This document shows, in pieces, positions 26,626-35,226 of a stretch of DNA of 50,366 bases. Where the stretch lies: NCBI GenBank assembly GCA_030699825.1, contig JAUYKV010000025.1, forward strand, positions 1-50,366, given 5' to 3'. The notes beneath the pieces are model-generated. The model was not told the DNA's origin. It worked only from the letters and a program-made list of their open reading frames with translations, and searched no databases. Source of the DNA: Pseudomonas sp. (GTDB lineage: Bacteria > Pseudomonadota > Gammaproteobacteria > Pseudomonadales > Pseudomonadaceae). Positions within the stretch are counted from its first letter, which is position 1. The number at the start of each line of letters is the position of its first letter. The translations under genes were made by a program, and so were the position numbers.

Positions 26626-27081
26626 TTGGTTCTGTGGCGGCTGGAGGCTGAAACTGCAGCCTGCAGGAGTGGCTTTAGCCGCGAACACTCTCGGCGCCTG
26701 CCAGGCCGCACACGACTGGCGCAGCCTGGGTATCCGCTCAGGCGATCAGGGAGGCCACGCGCTTAATGCAGGCCCGCAGCCTCGCAAGCGCCGAGCCGCG
26801 AGTGCAGCACCCGGTGCCTTGGCTGCATCGTTGCAATCGACACAGACCGCAAATTAGCCTCGGCTACAAAGCATCCACCAGTTGCCTGCGCCTTCACTGA
26901 GCAAACTAGCGGGTTTGCACATTCCGGCCCCGAGGTTCACTCAGGGCAAAAATGCTGGTGCGCGCCGTAGATAACACTCTGACGCCAGGAATAATCAGTC
27001 AAGGGACGCCGGTCCCTTTCCGGCGCTCCAGACGATAATAGGGCGCGGTCATGCGCCCAACCGTAGCCCTGCCCCCCTGCT
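26626..27081. other. Intergenic region with a single REP and hairpins
   Basis: No convincing gene. It contains a single REP arm (26662-26684), a GACGCCGGTCCC/CCGGCG hairpin near 27007-27030 and GGGCGCGGTCATGCGCCC (27042-27059), either of which may end the transcript of the oxygenase gene on the minus strand. Neither has a T run. Confidence 0.55.
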
Positions 27082-28074
27082 TTACCCGCCGATGACCACA
27101 TCCTGCAAATGGGTGTAGCTGTCGACGAAACGCTTATATTTGTGCTGACCGCTGGTGTACGGCTGGTACTTGCTGGGTTTGTCTGCAGTGATGCAACTCG
27201 GCACCACATCAACCACCGCATCGAAATCGAGGTCGATGAAGAACGGCACCGAATAGCGATCCACGCCACTGGTATTGATCACGCGGTGCAGGGTGGAGAT
27301 ATAGCGGTCATTGGTGAAGGTCTGCACCAGGTCGCCGATATTGACAATGAAGGTATCCGCCACCGGTGGCGCGCTGACCCATTCGCCGTCTCTATTCTGC
27401 ACTTGCAAGCCGCCATTCGAATCCTGCGAAAGGATGGTCAGAAAGCCGTAATCGGTGTGCGCACCAATACCAATCTCTTTCAGCGTGATATCGCCGAACT
27501 GTGGCGGGTAGTGCAGCAAGCGCTGAATCGTAATCGGCTTCTTCTGCAGCTTTTCAAAATAATCCGCCGGCAGATTCAGACTCAAGGCAATCGCGCTGAT
27601 CAATTTACGTGCAAGCCCCAGCATGGCGCCGTGATAAGCCTCCATGACCTGCTTGAACTCTTGAATATCCTCCGGCATCAGGTTAGGACCGAAAAACGGT
27701 GAAACCGCCTCTTCGTGCCGACCATAATCGAAACACTCTTTGAAATCCTTGGTGTTTTGCGGATCGACATTTTCGCCGTACATGGGAATATAGCCACGCA
27801 AGGTCTGCCCGGAGTTGACGATATTCAGCCGATTCTTGGCTTCGAAGGGCAGCTCAAAGAACTTGCGGGAGAGCCGATACACATCACGTACCAGAGAAGC
27901 GGGGACCCCGTGATTCTTGATATACAAGAAACCGACGTTCTCACAGATACTGCCAATTTGCCGAGCCACCGAATGCGCACCACTGCCATCCAACAACGGC
28001 CCGACATCGACAATGGGGATCTCGTTGAAAGAAGTTGACTTGCTGGAAAGGCAGCTTTCGATTACTTGCGCCAT
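27082..28074 (-). CDS. Isopenicillin-N-synthase-like 2-oxoglutarate/Fe(II) oxygenase
   Basis: A 330-residue member of the DIOX_N/2OG-FeII_Oxy family: N-terminal IPIVDVGPLL and GFLYIKNHGV, then iron ligands His206, Asp208 (GAHTDYG) and His263 (TLHRV), and Arg273-x-Ser275 for the 2-oxoglutarate carboxylate. It would hydroxylate, demethylate or desaturate a small substrate while turning 2-oxoglutarate into succinate. Lower G+C than the flanks (25 of 60 at 27721-27780), shared with the AraC gene upstream. Placement beside demethylases suggests it acts on the same compound; the reaction is unknown. Confidence 0.85.
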   Translation of the reverse strand: MAQVIESCLSSKSTSFNEIPIVDVGPLLDGSGAHSVARQIGSICENVGFLYIKNHGVPASLVRDVYRLSRKFFELPFEAKNRLNIVNSGQTLRGYIPMYGENVDPQNTKDFKECFDYGRHEEAVSPFFGPNLMPEDIQEFKQVMEAYHGAMLGLARKLISAIALSLNLPADYFEKLQKKPITIQRLLHYPPQFGDITLKEIGIGAHTDYGFLTILSQDSNGGLQVQNRDGEWVSAPPVADTFIVNIGDLVQTFTNDRYISTLHRVINTSGVDRYSVPFFIDLDFDAVVDVVPSCITADKPSKYQPYTSGQHKYKRFVDSYTHLQDVVIGG

Positions 28075-28160
28075 ACACTGATCCTTGATTTCGGTGGAGT
28101 GAAGTTAGCCACTAGCTTCTGCTCACCGGGGTATCAGAGATATAACAGAACCGAAGAAAG

Positions 28161-29144
28161 TTATAATTTTTTTACGCTGCGCAAGCGGCTCGGGGAAAAG
28201 CCATAGGTCTCCCTGAAGCGCTTGGTGAAGTAGCTCTGCGAGGCGAACCCCGTCGCCTGAGCAACAGTCGCTATAGGTAGCCGGGTATCCTCGATCAGGG
28301 TCCTGGCACGCCGCAGCCGCAACTGGAGGTAGTAATTGACCGGCGTGGTATTTTCGTGAGTCCGGAACACCTGCTCCAGCGTCCGTACCGTCGTGCCAAT
28401 TTTCCCGGCCAACACTTCGATGGGACAGGGCGCATCGATAGTGTTTTCCATCAATTCGATTGCCGCCCCCAGACGGGACGACTTCATTCTCAACTCAAGA
28501 TAACGACGACTATTTTGTATTTCATCCCGCGTTCTGACTCTGTCCTGACAGAACTGATGCGACACTTTCAGTGCGAAGTCGGCGCCATGGTCTTGGCCGA
28601 TGATATAAAGCAGCATATCGAGCGCGGTAGTGCCGCCCTGACAGGTAAAAACACCATCCCCCACCGTATAGATGCTTTCATCAACCGCAACAGCAGGATA
28701 GAGCTCCTTGAACGTCGCCATCTGTTCATTAAACAGCGTGCAGGGGTTTTTCCCCAGAACGCCCGCTTTGGCCAGGATAAAACTGCCACTCGACAAAGAC
28801 GCGAGTCTGCAGCCTTTCTTTTTCAGAGTCTTCAACTTCGAGAAAAGCGCGACTCCATCATAACCAGCCGCCTTTTTGTAAGCACAAACAAACAACAAGT
28901 TACAGTCGTCGATGTCACCACAGTGACCGGATACCCTGATGGGAACGCCGTTTGAGCTACAGACCTCAGTCGCCGCTGGATCGACATCGCCGCTGTACAA
29001 GCGGTACTCATAGGCCGCAGCCCCCCAAAGAGAGTTGGCGACGCTAAGCGCTTCGATCGCCAAAGAAAAAGAAGTCAGGGCAAACCCGGGCACCAGAACA
29101 AACCCAACGCGCCTTGTCTCAGATTGATGCGGTTGTATTGGCAT
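28161..29144 (-). CDS. GATase-1-like AraC-family regulator, second in the locus
   Basis: A 327-residue protein with a DJ-1/PfpI-like sensor (RVGFVLVPGFALTSFSLAIE; DGVFTCQGGTTALDMLLYII) and a C-terminal AraC domain (IEVLAGKIGTTVRTLEQVF; VAQATGFASQSYFTKRFRE). It is of the GbdR/CdhR group. It stands 86 bp upstream of the 2OG oxygenase on the same strand and shares its lower G+C, so the two look like one module. Several in-frame ATGs exist; 29144 has GAGAGA at a suitable distance and matches the usual N-terminus of the group. The ligand is unknown. Confidence 0.83.
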   Translation of the reverse strand: MPIQPHQSETRRVGFVLVPGFALTSFSLAIEALSVANSLWGAAAYEYRLYSGDVDPAATEVCSSNGVPIRVSGHCGDIDDCNLLFVCAYKKAAGYDGVALFSKLKTLKKKGCRLASLSSGSFILAKAGVLGKNPCTLFNEQMATFKELYPAVAVDESIYTVGDGVFTCQGGTTALDMLLYIIGQDHGADFALKVSHQFCQDRVRTRDEIQNSRRYLELRMKSSRLGAAIELMENTIDAPCPIEVLAGKIGTTVRTLEQVFRTHENTTPVNYYLQLRLRRARTLIEDTRLPIATVAQATGFASQSYFTKRFRETYGFSPSRLRSVKKL

Positions 29145-29256
29145 GGCGGCCATTCTCTCTGCTTGAGGACACAATAAGAACGCGGGCTGGAGCCTTGTCA
29201 TGCCTGCCAGGCCCTGTTGCAGCGTCATGCGAAATAACCCGGACGTTTCACAAACG

Positions 29257-30198
29257 CTAAAGGAGCTCGTCCGACTCCTCCGGAACCGGTAACGGCACCA
29301 AAGCAGGCTCCGGCAGGGTACCGCCCTGGCGCGACAGGATGATCGCCGCGGTCACCACCAGCAGACCACCGCCGAGCATGCCGGCGCTGATCTGTTCGCC
29401 GATCAGCAGCACGGCGATGGTCACCGCCACCACTGGCTCCAGGGTCGACAGGGTGGAGGCCGAGGACGAGCCTATCAGCGGCGAGCCGGCGAGAAAGAAG
29501 GCGACCGGCAGGATGGTGGCGAACAGGGCCAGGCCCAGGGTCGCCCACCAGGCCGGCGCCCCGGAAGGCGGGGTAGCGCCGAAGAACAGTGCGGCCACCG
29601 CGAAGACCAGGGCGCAGCCCAGCAGCACCATGGCGGCTGAGGCCAGCGGCTGCTCGTGGCGAATGCTGTGGGTGCCGTAGACGATCGCCGCGCCGTAGCT
29701 CAGGGCGGAGAACAGTGCCCAGAGCACCCCGGACAGGTTGCCGCGCAGGCTCAGGCCGGTGGCCAGCAGCACGCCGCCGAGGGCCAGCACCAGGCTGAGC
29801 AGCTTCAGCGCATTGGTGCGTTCGCCCAGGTAGGCGATCGACAGCGCGGTGACGAAGGCCGGGAAGGAGAACATCAGGATCACCGCCAGGCTCACCGAGG
29901 TGGAGCGGCTGGCGGTGTAATAACCCAGCGCCGCCAGGCCGTAGCCGACGCCCACCAGCAGGTTCTGCCTGGCCAGGCGCCCGCGCGGCAGGCGCACTCC
30001 TCGCAGGCGCAGAAACAGCAACAGGATCGAGGCGGCGATGGCGAAACGCACCAGCAGCAGGCCCACCGGATCGGCGCCGCCGGCATAGGCGTACTGGGCA
30101 AACAGCGGTTGCAGGCCGTAGCAGAAGGCCGCCAGCAACACCAGCATAAAGCCGCGGGCATAGCCGTCGTTCAGTACCAGGGGAGGCGCACTGTGCAT
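29257..30198 (-). CDS. EamA/DMT-family transporter
   Basis: A 313-residue inner-membrane protein with about ten hydrophobic helices in two EamA halves (first FMLVLLAAFCYGLQPLFAQY; second from SGVLWALFSALSYGAAIVYG to GMLGGGLLVVTAAIIL). Family members export amino acids, nucleotides or other metabolites. It lies downstream of the Rieske gene but behind a terminator, so it is probably its own unit. The substrate cannot be told; export of a toxic pathway intermediate is possible. Confidence 0.85.
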   Translation of the reverse strand: MHSAPPLVLNDGYARGFMLVLLAAFCYGLQPLFAQYAYAGGADPVGLLLVRFAIAASILLLFLRLRGVRLPRGRLARQNLLVGVGYGLAALGYYTASRSTSVSLAVILMFSFPAFVTALSIAYLGERTNALKLLSLVLALGGVLLATGLSLRGNLSGVLWALFSALSYGAAIVYGTHSIRHEQPLASAAMVLLGCALVFAVAALFFGATPPSGAPAWWATLGLALFATILPVAFFLAGSPLIGSSSASTLSTLEPVVAVTIAVLLIGEQISAGMLGGGLLVVTAAIILSRQGGTLPEPALVPLPVPEESDELL

Positions 30199-30230
30199 GG
30201 TGTGGATACCTGATTATCGCGGGATCGGAC

Positions 30231-30270
30231 AAAAATAAGCCCCGCATAACCTCGAGGGTTATACGGGGCC
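30231..30270 (-). terminator. Terminator of the Rieske oxygenase gene
   Basis: On the minus strand, GGCCCCGTATAACCC pairs with GGTTATGCGGGGC around a TCGA loop, followed by TTATTTTT. It lies 23 bases beyond the stop codon. Confidence 0.92.
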
Positions 30271-30292
30271 GCCAGGTACGTGCTAAGCGCCG

Positions 30293-31504
30293 TCAGTCGG
30301 CCAGCTTGCGCGCCATGGTGGCGCAGTACCAGTCGTCGAACTGGCACACGCCGTTCTCGGCGATCGAGGAATAGGGCCCCGGTTCGTAGGCCGGCGAGTT
30401 GACCCCGGCCTGAGTTCCCTCGACCAGACGACGGTCCTGGTCGTTGGTGGCCAGCCATACCCGGGTCAGGGTCTCCAGGTCGTAGTCGAGGCCTTCCTGG
30501 GCATCCTTGGGCACCAGCCACTTGGTGGTCACCAGGGTCTCATTCGGCCCCAGCGGCAACACGCGGAAGCTCAGAGCGTGGTCGCCGAGAAAGTGATTCC
30601 AGGTCGAGGGATAGTTGAAATACAACAGCGCGCCGATGTTCTCCACCCCGCTCCGATCCAGGCGCCGCGCCACCGCCGGCTTACCGTTCATGGTGTAGCT
30701 GACGGCACCAGACGACAGTGGAATACGGGTCATGCGGAACTGCCCGTCTTCATCCATCACCAGGCGGCTGGGCAGCCCGCCCGCTTCGCAGCGACCCCAA
30801 TGCTCGAGCAACTCGGGGTCCTCGGCGCCAGCTACGCCGGCCACCGCCAGGTTCTCGACGAAGGAGTTCATCAGTTCAGGGTGGGAGCCGTCACAATGGA
30901 AGCACTCGCGGTTGTTCTCGAACACCAGCTTCCAGTTGCCCTTCTCCACCAGGTTGGATTCGGAGGCCACCTTGCAGTCGTCGAGGTTATGCGGGGCGAT
31001 AAAGGGCGACACGGCCGCGCGAAACTTCTCGAAGTCTGGCGCCTGCTCGGCCACACAGACGTAGATATAGCTGTTAACCACCTCGCAGTGGGCAGTCTTG
31101 AGGCCATAGTCGGCGCTGTTGAAGTCCGGCCCCATATTGCCGGCAAACAACAGCTTGCCATCCAGGTCGAAGGTCCACTTGTGGTAGGGGCAGACCAGCT
31201 TGGCAACCTTGCCGCTGGCCTCGCTGCAGACCTTGGAACCGCGATGCCGACAGGCATTGTGCAGCGCACGGATCTGCCCATCGCCGCCGCGCACCACCAC
31301 CACCGGGTAGTTGCCAATCTGCAGGGTCAGGTACTGACCTGGCTTCTCCAGTTCGAAGGTATGCCCGACGAAGATCCACTCCTTGTGCCAGATCTGCTCC
31401 AGGTCCTGACGATAAACCTCGAGGTCGCTGTACAAAGCCGTCGGCAGCGCATGACGCGGCTTACGCTGCTGGATGAGCTCTGCAACCTTCGCTTTGTTAT
31501 TCAC
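30293..31504 (-). CDS. Rieske-type betaine monooxygenase (Stc2/GbcA-like N-demethylase)
   Basis: A 403-residue oxygenase alpha subunit. The [2Fe-2S] Rieske ligands are Cys85, His87 (CRHRG) and Cys105, His108 (CPYH). The catalytic domain has ENNRECFHCDGSHPEL, with His203 and His208 as iron ligands and Glu200 in the position typical of this group, and ATNDQDRRLVE near the end. It resembles stachydrine demethylase Stc2 and glycine betaine demethylase GbcA, which remove one methyl group as formaldehyde. Electrons would come from the GbcB-like reductase at 36831, which is on the other strand. The start is GTG with GGAG 10 bases upstream. The substrate is probably a quaternary amino acid betaine. 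Confidence 0.9.
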   Translation of the reverse strand: MNNKAKVAELIQQRKPRHALPTALYSDLEVYRQDLEQIWHKEWIFVGHTFELEKPGQYLTLQIGNYPVVVVRGGDGQIRALHNACRHRGSKVCSEASGKVAKLVCPYHKWTFDLDGKLLFAGNMGPDFNSADYGLKTAHCEVVNSYIYVCVAEQAPDFEKFRAAVSPFIAPHNLDDCKVASESNLVEKGNWKLVFENNRECFHCDGSHPELMNSFVENLAVAGVAGAEDPELLEHWGRCEAGGLPSRLVMDEDGQFRMTRIPLSSGAVSYTMNGKPAVARRLDRSGVENIGALLYFNYPSTWNHFLGDHALSFRVLPLGPNETLVTTKWLVPKDAQEGLDYDLETLTRVWLATNDQDRRLVEGTQAGVNSPAYEPGPYSSIAENGVCQFDDWYCATMARKLAD

Positions 31505-31737
31505 TTTGTAGGCACTCCAAGGTTAATCCAGGCAATCGATCACCGGCGTTTAATGTCGGCGTCCTGTGCGTTAATACATTTGGCGGCGGCGATCCCGGCT
31601 ATTGCCTGGCGATGCTTTCGGATACTCTCCAGCACCAGCACCGGATTGATCGCTGCCTTCACCACTGTCGAAAGTTTAGAGTGCGGGCCTAGTCGACAGA
31701 ACCTACTTTTTATTCAGGATATTGAATACCTGTTGTT
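31505..31737. promoter_or_regulatory. Divergent promoter region between the Rieske and LysR genes
   Basis: A 233-bp region serving both genes. TATTCA-GGATAT-TGAATA at 31711-31728 is an interrupted palindrome of the T-N11-A kind preferred by LysR proteins and lies 10 bases before the lysR start, as for an autoregulatory site. No clear sigma-70 pair was found. Confidence 0.5.
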
Positions 31738-32688
31738 ATGGTCATACATACCGAACCCGATCAGACACTGATCAAGATGCCCTCCCTGCGCGCGGTGAAA
31801 TCATTCATCGCGGCGGCCAAATACCAGAATTTCACCCGCGCCGCCGAAGCCCTGTGCGTGACCCAGGCGGCGATCAGCCGGCAGATTCGCGAGCTGGAAG
31901 GCTACCTCGGCGCCGAGCTGTTCAAGCGCGCCGGCCGCGCCGTGGAACTGACCGCGGCCGGCTCGATCTTCTACGATGCGGTGCAACTGTCGTTCGTCAA
32001 CATCGCCCAGGCCGCCGAGCGCATCCGCAGCCACAACGCCGGCAAGCGGGTGCTGACGCTGTGCTGCTCGCCGGCGTTTTCCGCCCTGTGGCTGGCGCAC
32101 CGCCTGCCGAGCTTCTTCAGCGCCAACCCGGATATCGACCTCAACCTGATCACCACGCAGAACTTCCTGTCTATGGAGCCGGGCGTACGCCCCGACATCT
32201 TCATCACCAAGATGGCCAAGGTGCGCGGGGGCTACCGCAGTACCCCGCTGTTCTACGACGTCATCTACCCGGTCTGTACGCCAGGCTACCTGCAACAGCA
32301 CCCGGAGTTGGGCAGCCTGGAAGGCCTGCGCGACAGCGTATTGCTCAACCTCAGCCCCTATGGTCGCTCGCAGGTCGCCGAGCACGTCGACTGGGGCGTC
32401 TGGCTGGCCTTTCACAACGTCGATATCGAAGCCCGTGCCCATGACAGCCCGCACTTCTTCAACGCCAACGACTACAACATGCTGATCCAGATGGTCCTCA
32501 GCCATCAGGGCGTGGCCCTGGGCTGGCAGCACCTGGTTGGCCACCTGATCGAGCAGGGACTGCTGGTACGGCCGGTCAGCGAGGAAGTGGTGCACCGCGA
32601 GAGCCAGCACTTCCTGACGTTCAGCGAGGACAAGGAAGACGACGAGGCCTGCTGCCGACTGCGCGACTGGTTGATGCAGCAATTTTGA
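31738..32688 (+). CDS. LysR-type transcriptional regulator (GcvA-like)
   Basis: A 316-residue regulator with helix-turn-helix RAAEALCVTQAAISRQIREL (residues about 34-53) and a LysR substrate domain. It lies between the divergent Rieske gene and the dapA-FAD-ALDH-reductase operon, which it probably controls both ways with a pathway intermediate as co-inducer. An alternative ATG lies 13 codons in at 31777; neither has an obvious Shine-Dalgarno. It has its own terminator. Confidence 0.88.
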   Translation: MVIHTEPDQTLIKMPSLRAVKSFIAAAKYQNFTRAAEALCVTQAAISRQIRELEGYLGAELFKRAGRAVELTAAGSIFYDAVQLSFVNIAQAAERIRSHNAGKRVLTLCCSPAFSALWLAHRLPSFFSANPDIDLNLITTQNFLSMEPGVRPDIFITKMAKVRGGYRSTPLFYDVIYPVCTPGYLQQHPELGSLEGLRDSVLLNLSPYGRSQVAEHVDWGVWLAFHNVDIEARAHDSPHFFNANDYNMLIQMVLSHQGVALGWQHLVGHLIEQGLLVRPVSEEVVHRESQHFLTFSEDKEDDEACCRLRDWLMQQF

Positions 32689-32781
32689 TTAGCCAAGGTT
32701 ATTGGCTGTCAGCACTTCCAGTCATGCACAGTTGAACTGTCGCTACTTACGCCCTGCACACGTGCCACATTGCTCGTCAAT

Positions 32782-32807
32782 AAACCTGCCGCCGGCAGGT
32801 TTTTTTA
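32782..32807 (+). terminator. Terminator after the lysR gene
   Basis: AACCTGCCG and CGGCAGGTT arms followed by seven T. Confidence 0.9.
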
Positions 32808-32953
32808 TGCCTGAAGTTTGTCTCCGGCGCCAATCCATAACCGCTGATTATTAATTACCGCCCCTAAATGTTGCTTATTACCCGACGCGGAACACCCTTA
32901 CTCTTTTTCTCGAAATTGACAACATATTCAACCCTTTGCAATCAGGTGACCGT

Positions 32954-33844
32954 ATGAACTTCGATGGTGTTTGGACTCCCGTGGTAACGCCCTTCAACGC
33001 CGCTGGCGCGATTGACTTCGAGGCACTGGCCAAGCTCGTCGACAGCCTGATCGGCCATGGCGTGCACGGCCTGATCATCGGTGGCACCACCGGCGAGTAC
33101 TACGCCCTGAGCAACGCCGAGCGCAAGCAGGTGTTCGACGCCGTCGCCGAACAGGCCAAGGACCGCATCACCCTGATGGCCGGCATCAACGCCACCAGCA
33201 CCGAGGAAAGCCTGGACTTGGGCCAGTACGCCAAGGCCGCCAGCTTCGACTGCATCCTGCTGGCCGCGCCCTACTACTGCCAGCCGACCCAGGACGAGCT
33301 GCTCGCCCATGCCCTGTGCGTGGACGACGCCCTGGACCTGCCGATCATGCTCTACAACTTCCCGGCGCGTACCGGCACACCCATGAGCTTCGAGTTCATC
33401 GACGCGCTCAAGGGCCGGCCGAACTTCCAGGCGATCAAGGAAAGCACCGGCTCGATCGAGCGCATGCACACCCTGACCCAGGAGTACGCCGACCAGTTGC
33501 AGACCAGCTGCGGCATGGACGACCAGGTGCTGGAATTCTTCACCTGGGGCGCGCGCAGCTGGACCTGCGGCGCCTCCAACTTCCTCGCCCCCGAGCACGT
33601 GGCCCTGTACCAGGCCTGCGTGGTCGAGCAGGACATGCTCAAGGGCCGGCAACTGGCGCAACGCCTGCTGCCGATGCTCAATCTGCTGGAGCAGGGCGGC
33701 AAGTTCTGCCAGTACATCAAGGCCGGCTGCGAGCTGGCCGGCATGCAGGTAGGCCTGACCCGTCGTCCGTTGCTGCCGCTGAGCCAGGCTGAACAGGCCG
33801 CCTTCAAGCAGACCTACGAGCAACTGATCGCCCATCGCGGTTAG
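32954..33844 (+). CDS. DapA-family (DHDPS/NAL) lyase or deaminase
   Basis: A 296-residue TIM barrel with the family's GGTTGE loop (about 43-48), Tyr134 in YNFPARTG and the Schiff-base Lys162 in AIKESTG. The family covers dihydrodipicolinate synthase, N-acetylneuraminate lyase, keto-deoxy sugar aldolases and Pyr4H2C deaminase of hydroxyproline breakdown. It does not closely resemble the HypD deaminase as I recall it. First gene of a four-gene operon with a FAD amine oxidase, an aldehyde dehydrogenase and the Rieske reductase, so a catabolic retro-aldol or deamination is more likely than lysine synthesis. AGGTGA sets the ATG at 32954. Confidence 0.87.
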   Translation: MNFDGVWTPVVTPFNAAGAIDFEALAKLVDSLIGHGVHGLIIGGTTGEYYALSNAERKQVFDAVAEQAKDRITLMAGINATSTEESLDLGQYAKAASFDCILLAAPYYCQPTQDELLAHALCVDDALDLPIMLYNFPARTGTPMSFEFIDALKGRPNFQAIKESTGSIERMHTLTQEYADQLQTSCGMDDQVLEFFTWGARSWTCGASNFLAPEHVALYQACVVEQDMLKGRQLAQRLLPMLNLLEQGGKFCQYIKAGCELAGMQVGLTRRPLLPLSQAEQAAFKQTYEQLIAHRG

Positions 33845-33869
33845 CCCGCCAGGCCCGGAGGCAGTTTCT

Positions 33870-35198
33870 ATGCAACTGCAATGCAACTTCCTGCCCCAGG
33901 ACGATGGTCGCTGCGGTTGGTACGAAATCTTGCCGCCGGCGCCGCCGAGCACACCGCTGCGCGGTACGGTGCAGGCCGACTGGGTGGTGCTCGGCGCCGG
34001 CCTCGCCGGCCTCGCGGCCGTCCGCCGCCTGGCCGAACTGCAACCGCAGGCCTCGGTGGTGCTGATCGACGCCAAGCGCGTCGGCTTCGGCGCCGCCGGG
34101 CGCAACTCCGGGTTCATGGTCGATTTGCCCCATGATCTGACCTCGCACAGCTACACCAGCAGCCACGAGGCCGACCAGAAGATCATCCGCCTCAGCCGCG
34201 GCGCGATCGACTACACCCGCGAGATCGTCAAGCGCCATGGCATCGACTGCGACTGGCGCGAGCAGGGCAAGCTGCATGGCGCGGCCAATGCCCGCGGCAT
34301 CCAGGCCCTGGAATCGTTCGCCAAGGGCCTCTCCGCCCTCGGCGAGTCCTACCGCATGCTCAGTGCCCAGGACATGAAAACGGTCACCGGCAGCGACTTC
34401 TACCAGGCCGGCCTGCATGCCCCCGGTTGCGTGCTGGTGCAACCGGCGGCGCTGACCCGCGGGCTGGGCCAGACCCTGCCGGAAAACGTGCGGCTGTTCG
34501 AAGACAGCCCGGTACTGAACATCGAAGTCGGCAAGGTGCATACCCTGACCACCGCCCAGGGCTGCGTGAAGGCGCCGCGCCTGGTGCTGGCCAACAACGC
34601 CTACGCTGCCAACTTCGGCCAGCTCGGCTTCAAGGGCCGCCTGCTGCCGATTTACACCTACGCCAGCATGACCCGCCAGCTGACTCGCGAGGAACTGGCG
34701 CGCCTGGGCGGCGAGCAAAGCTGGGGGCTGATCCCGGCCGATCCGCTGGGCACCACCGTGCGCCGGTTGGCCAATGGGCGCATCTGCGTGCGCAACTCCT
34801 TCACCTACAACCCGGACGTGCAGGCCAGCGCCAGCACCCTGGAGCGGGTCAAGCGGGCGCATCGCAACTCGTACGAAAACCGCTTCCCGATGCTCCCGGG
34901 CGTCGAGTTCGAATACACCTGGGGCGGCGCCCTGTGCCTGTCGCGCAACGGTGGCTCGCAGTTCGGCGAGATCGCCCCCGGCGTGTTCAGCGCCGTGTGC
35001 TGCAACGGCCTGGGCCTGACCCGCGGCACCATCTCCGGCAAGTTGATCGCCGAGTACGCCCTGGGCATGGACAGCGATCTGCTGAGCATCATGCTCGAAC
35101 AACCGAAACCCTGCCGCAATCCGCCGGAACCCTTCCTCGGCCTCGGGGTGCGCTCCTCCCTCGCCTGGAAAGAGTGGACCGCCGGCGTAGAACTCTGA
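33870..35198 (+). CDS. DAO-family FAD-dependent amine/amino acid oxidoreductase (PuuB/OrdL-like)
   Basis: A 442-residue flavoprotein. The dinucleotide fold reads WVVLGAGLAGLAAVRRLAEL (from about residue 39), followed by RVGFGAAGRNSGFMVDLP, a pattern of gamma-glutamylputrescine oxidase and L-pipecolate oxidase relatives; the C-terminus has the FAD-contacting CCNGLGLTRGTISGKLIAEY. It would oxidise a primary or secondary amine to an imine, which hydrolyses to an aldehyde for the dehydrogenase encoded 28 bp downstream. GGAGG precedes the ATG. D-hydroxyproline or N-methyl amino acid oxidation is also possible. Confidence 0.86.
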   Translation: MQLQCNFLPQDDGRCGWYEILPPAPPSTPLRGTVQADWVVLGAGLAGLAAVRRLAELQPQASVVLIDAKRVGFGAAGRNSGFMVDLPHDLTSHSYTSSHEADQKIIRLSRGAIDYTREIVKRHGIDCDWREQGKLHGAANARGIQALESFAKGLSALGESYRMLSAQDMKTVTGSDFYQAGLHAPGCVLVQPAALTRGLGQTLPENVRLFEDSPVLNIEVGKVHTLTTAQGCVKAPRLVLANNAYAANFGQLGFKGRLLPIYTYASMTRQLTREELARLGGEQSWGLIPADPLGTTVRRLANGRICVRNSFTYNPDVQASASTLERVKRAHRNSYENRFPMLPGVEFEYTWGGALCLSRNGGSQFGEIAPGVFSAVCCNGLGLTRGTISGKLIAEYALGMDSDLLSIMLEQPKPCRNPPEPFLGLGVRSSLAWKEWTAGVEL

Positions 35199-35226
35199 GA
35201 TTGCCCAACCATTCAGGAGAACCAAA

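Noticed and set aside
24447..26711. A 754-codon open frame antisense to the DgcA-like gene
   Set aside because: It mirrors the high-G+C coding frame of the flavoprotein, has no family resemblance and runs through the terminator and REP.
32954..33844. dapA proper (lysine biosynthesis)
   Set aside because: The catalytic residues fit, but it sits in a catabolic operon with oxidase, dehydrogenase and Rieske reductase, so only the family name is used.
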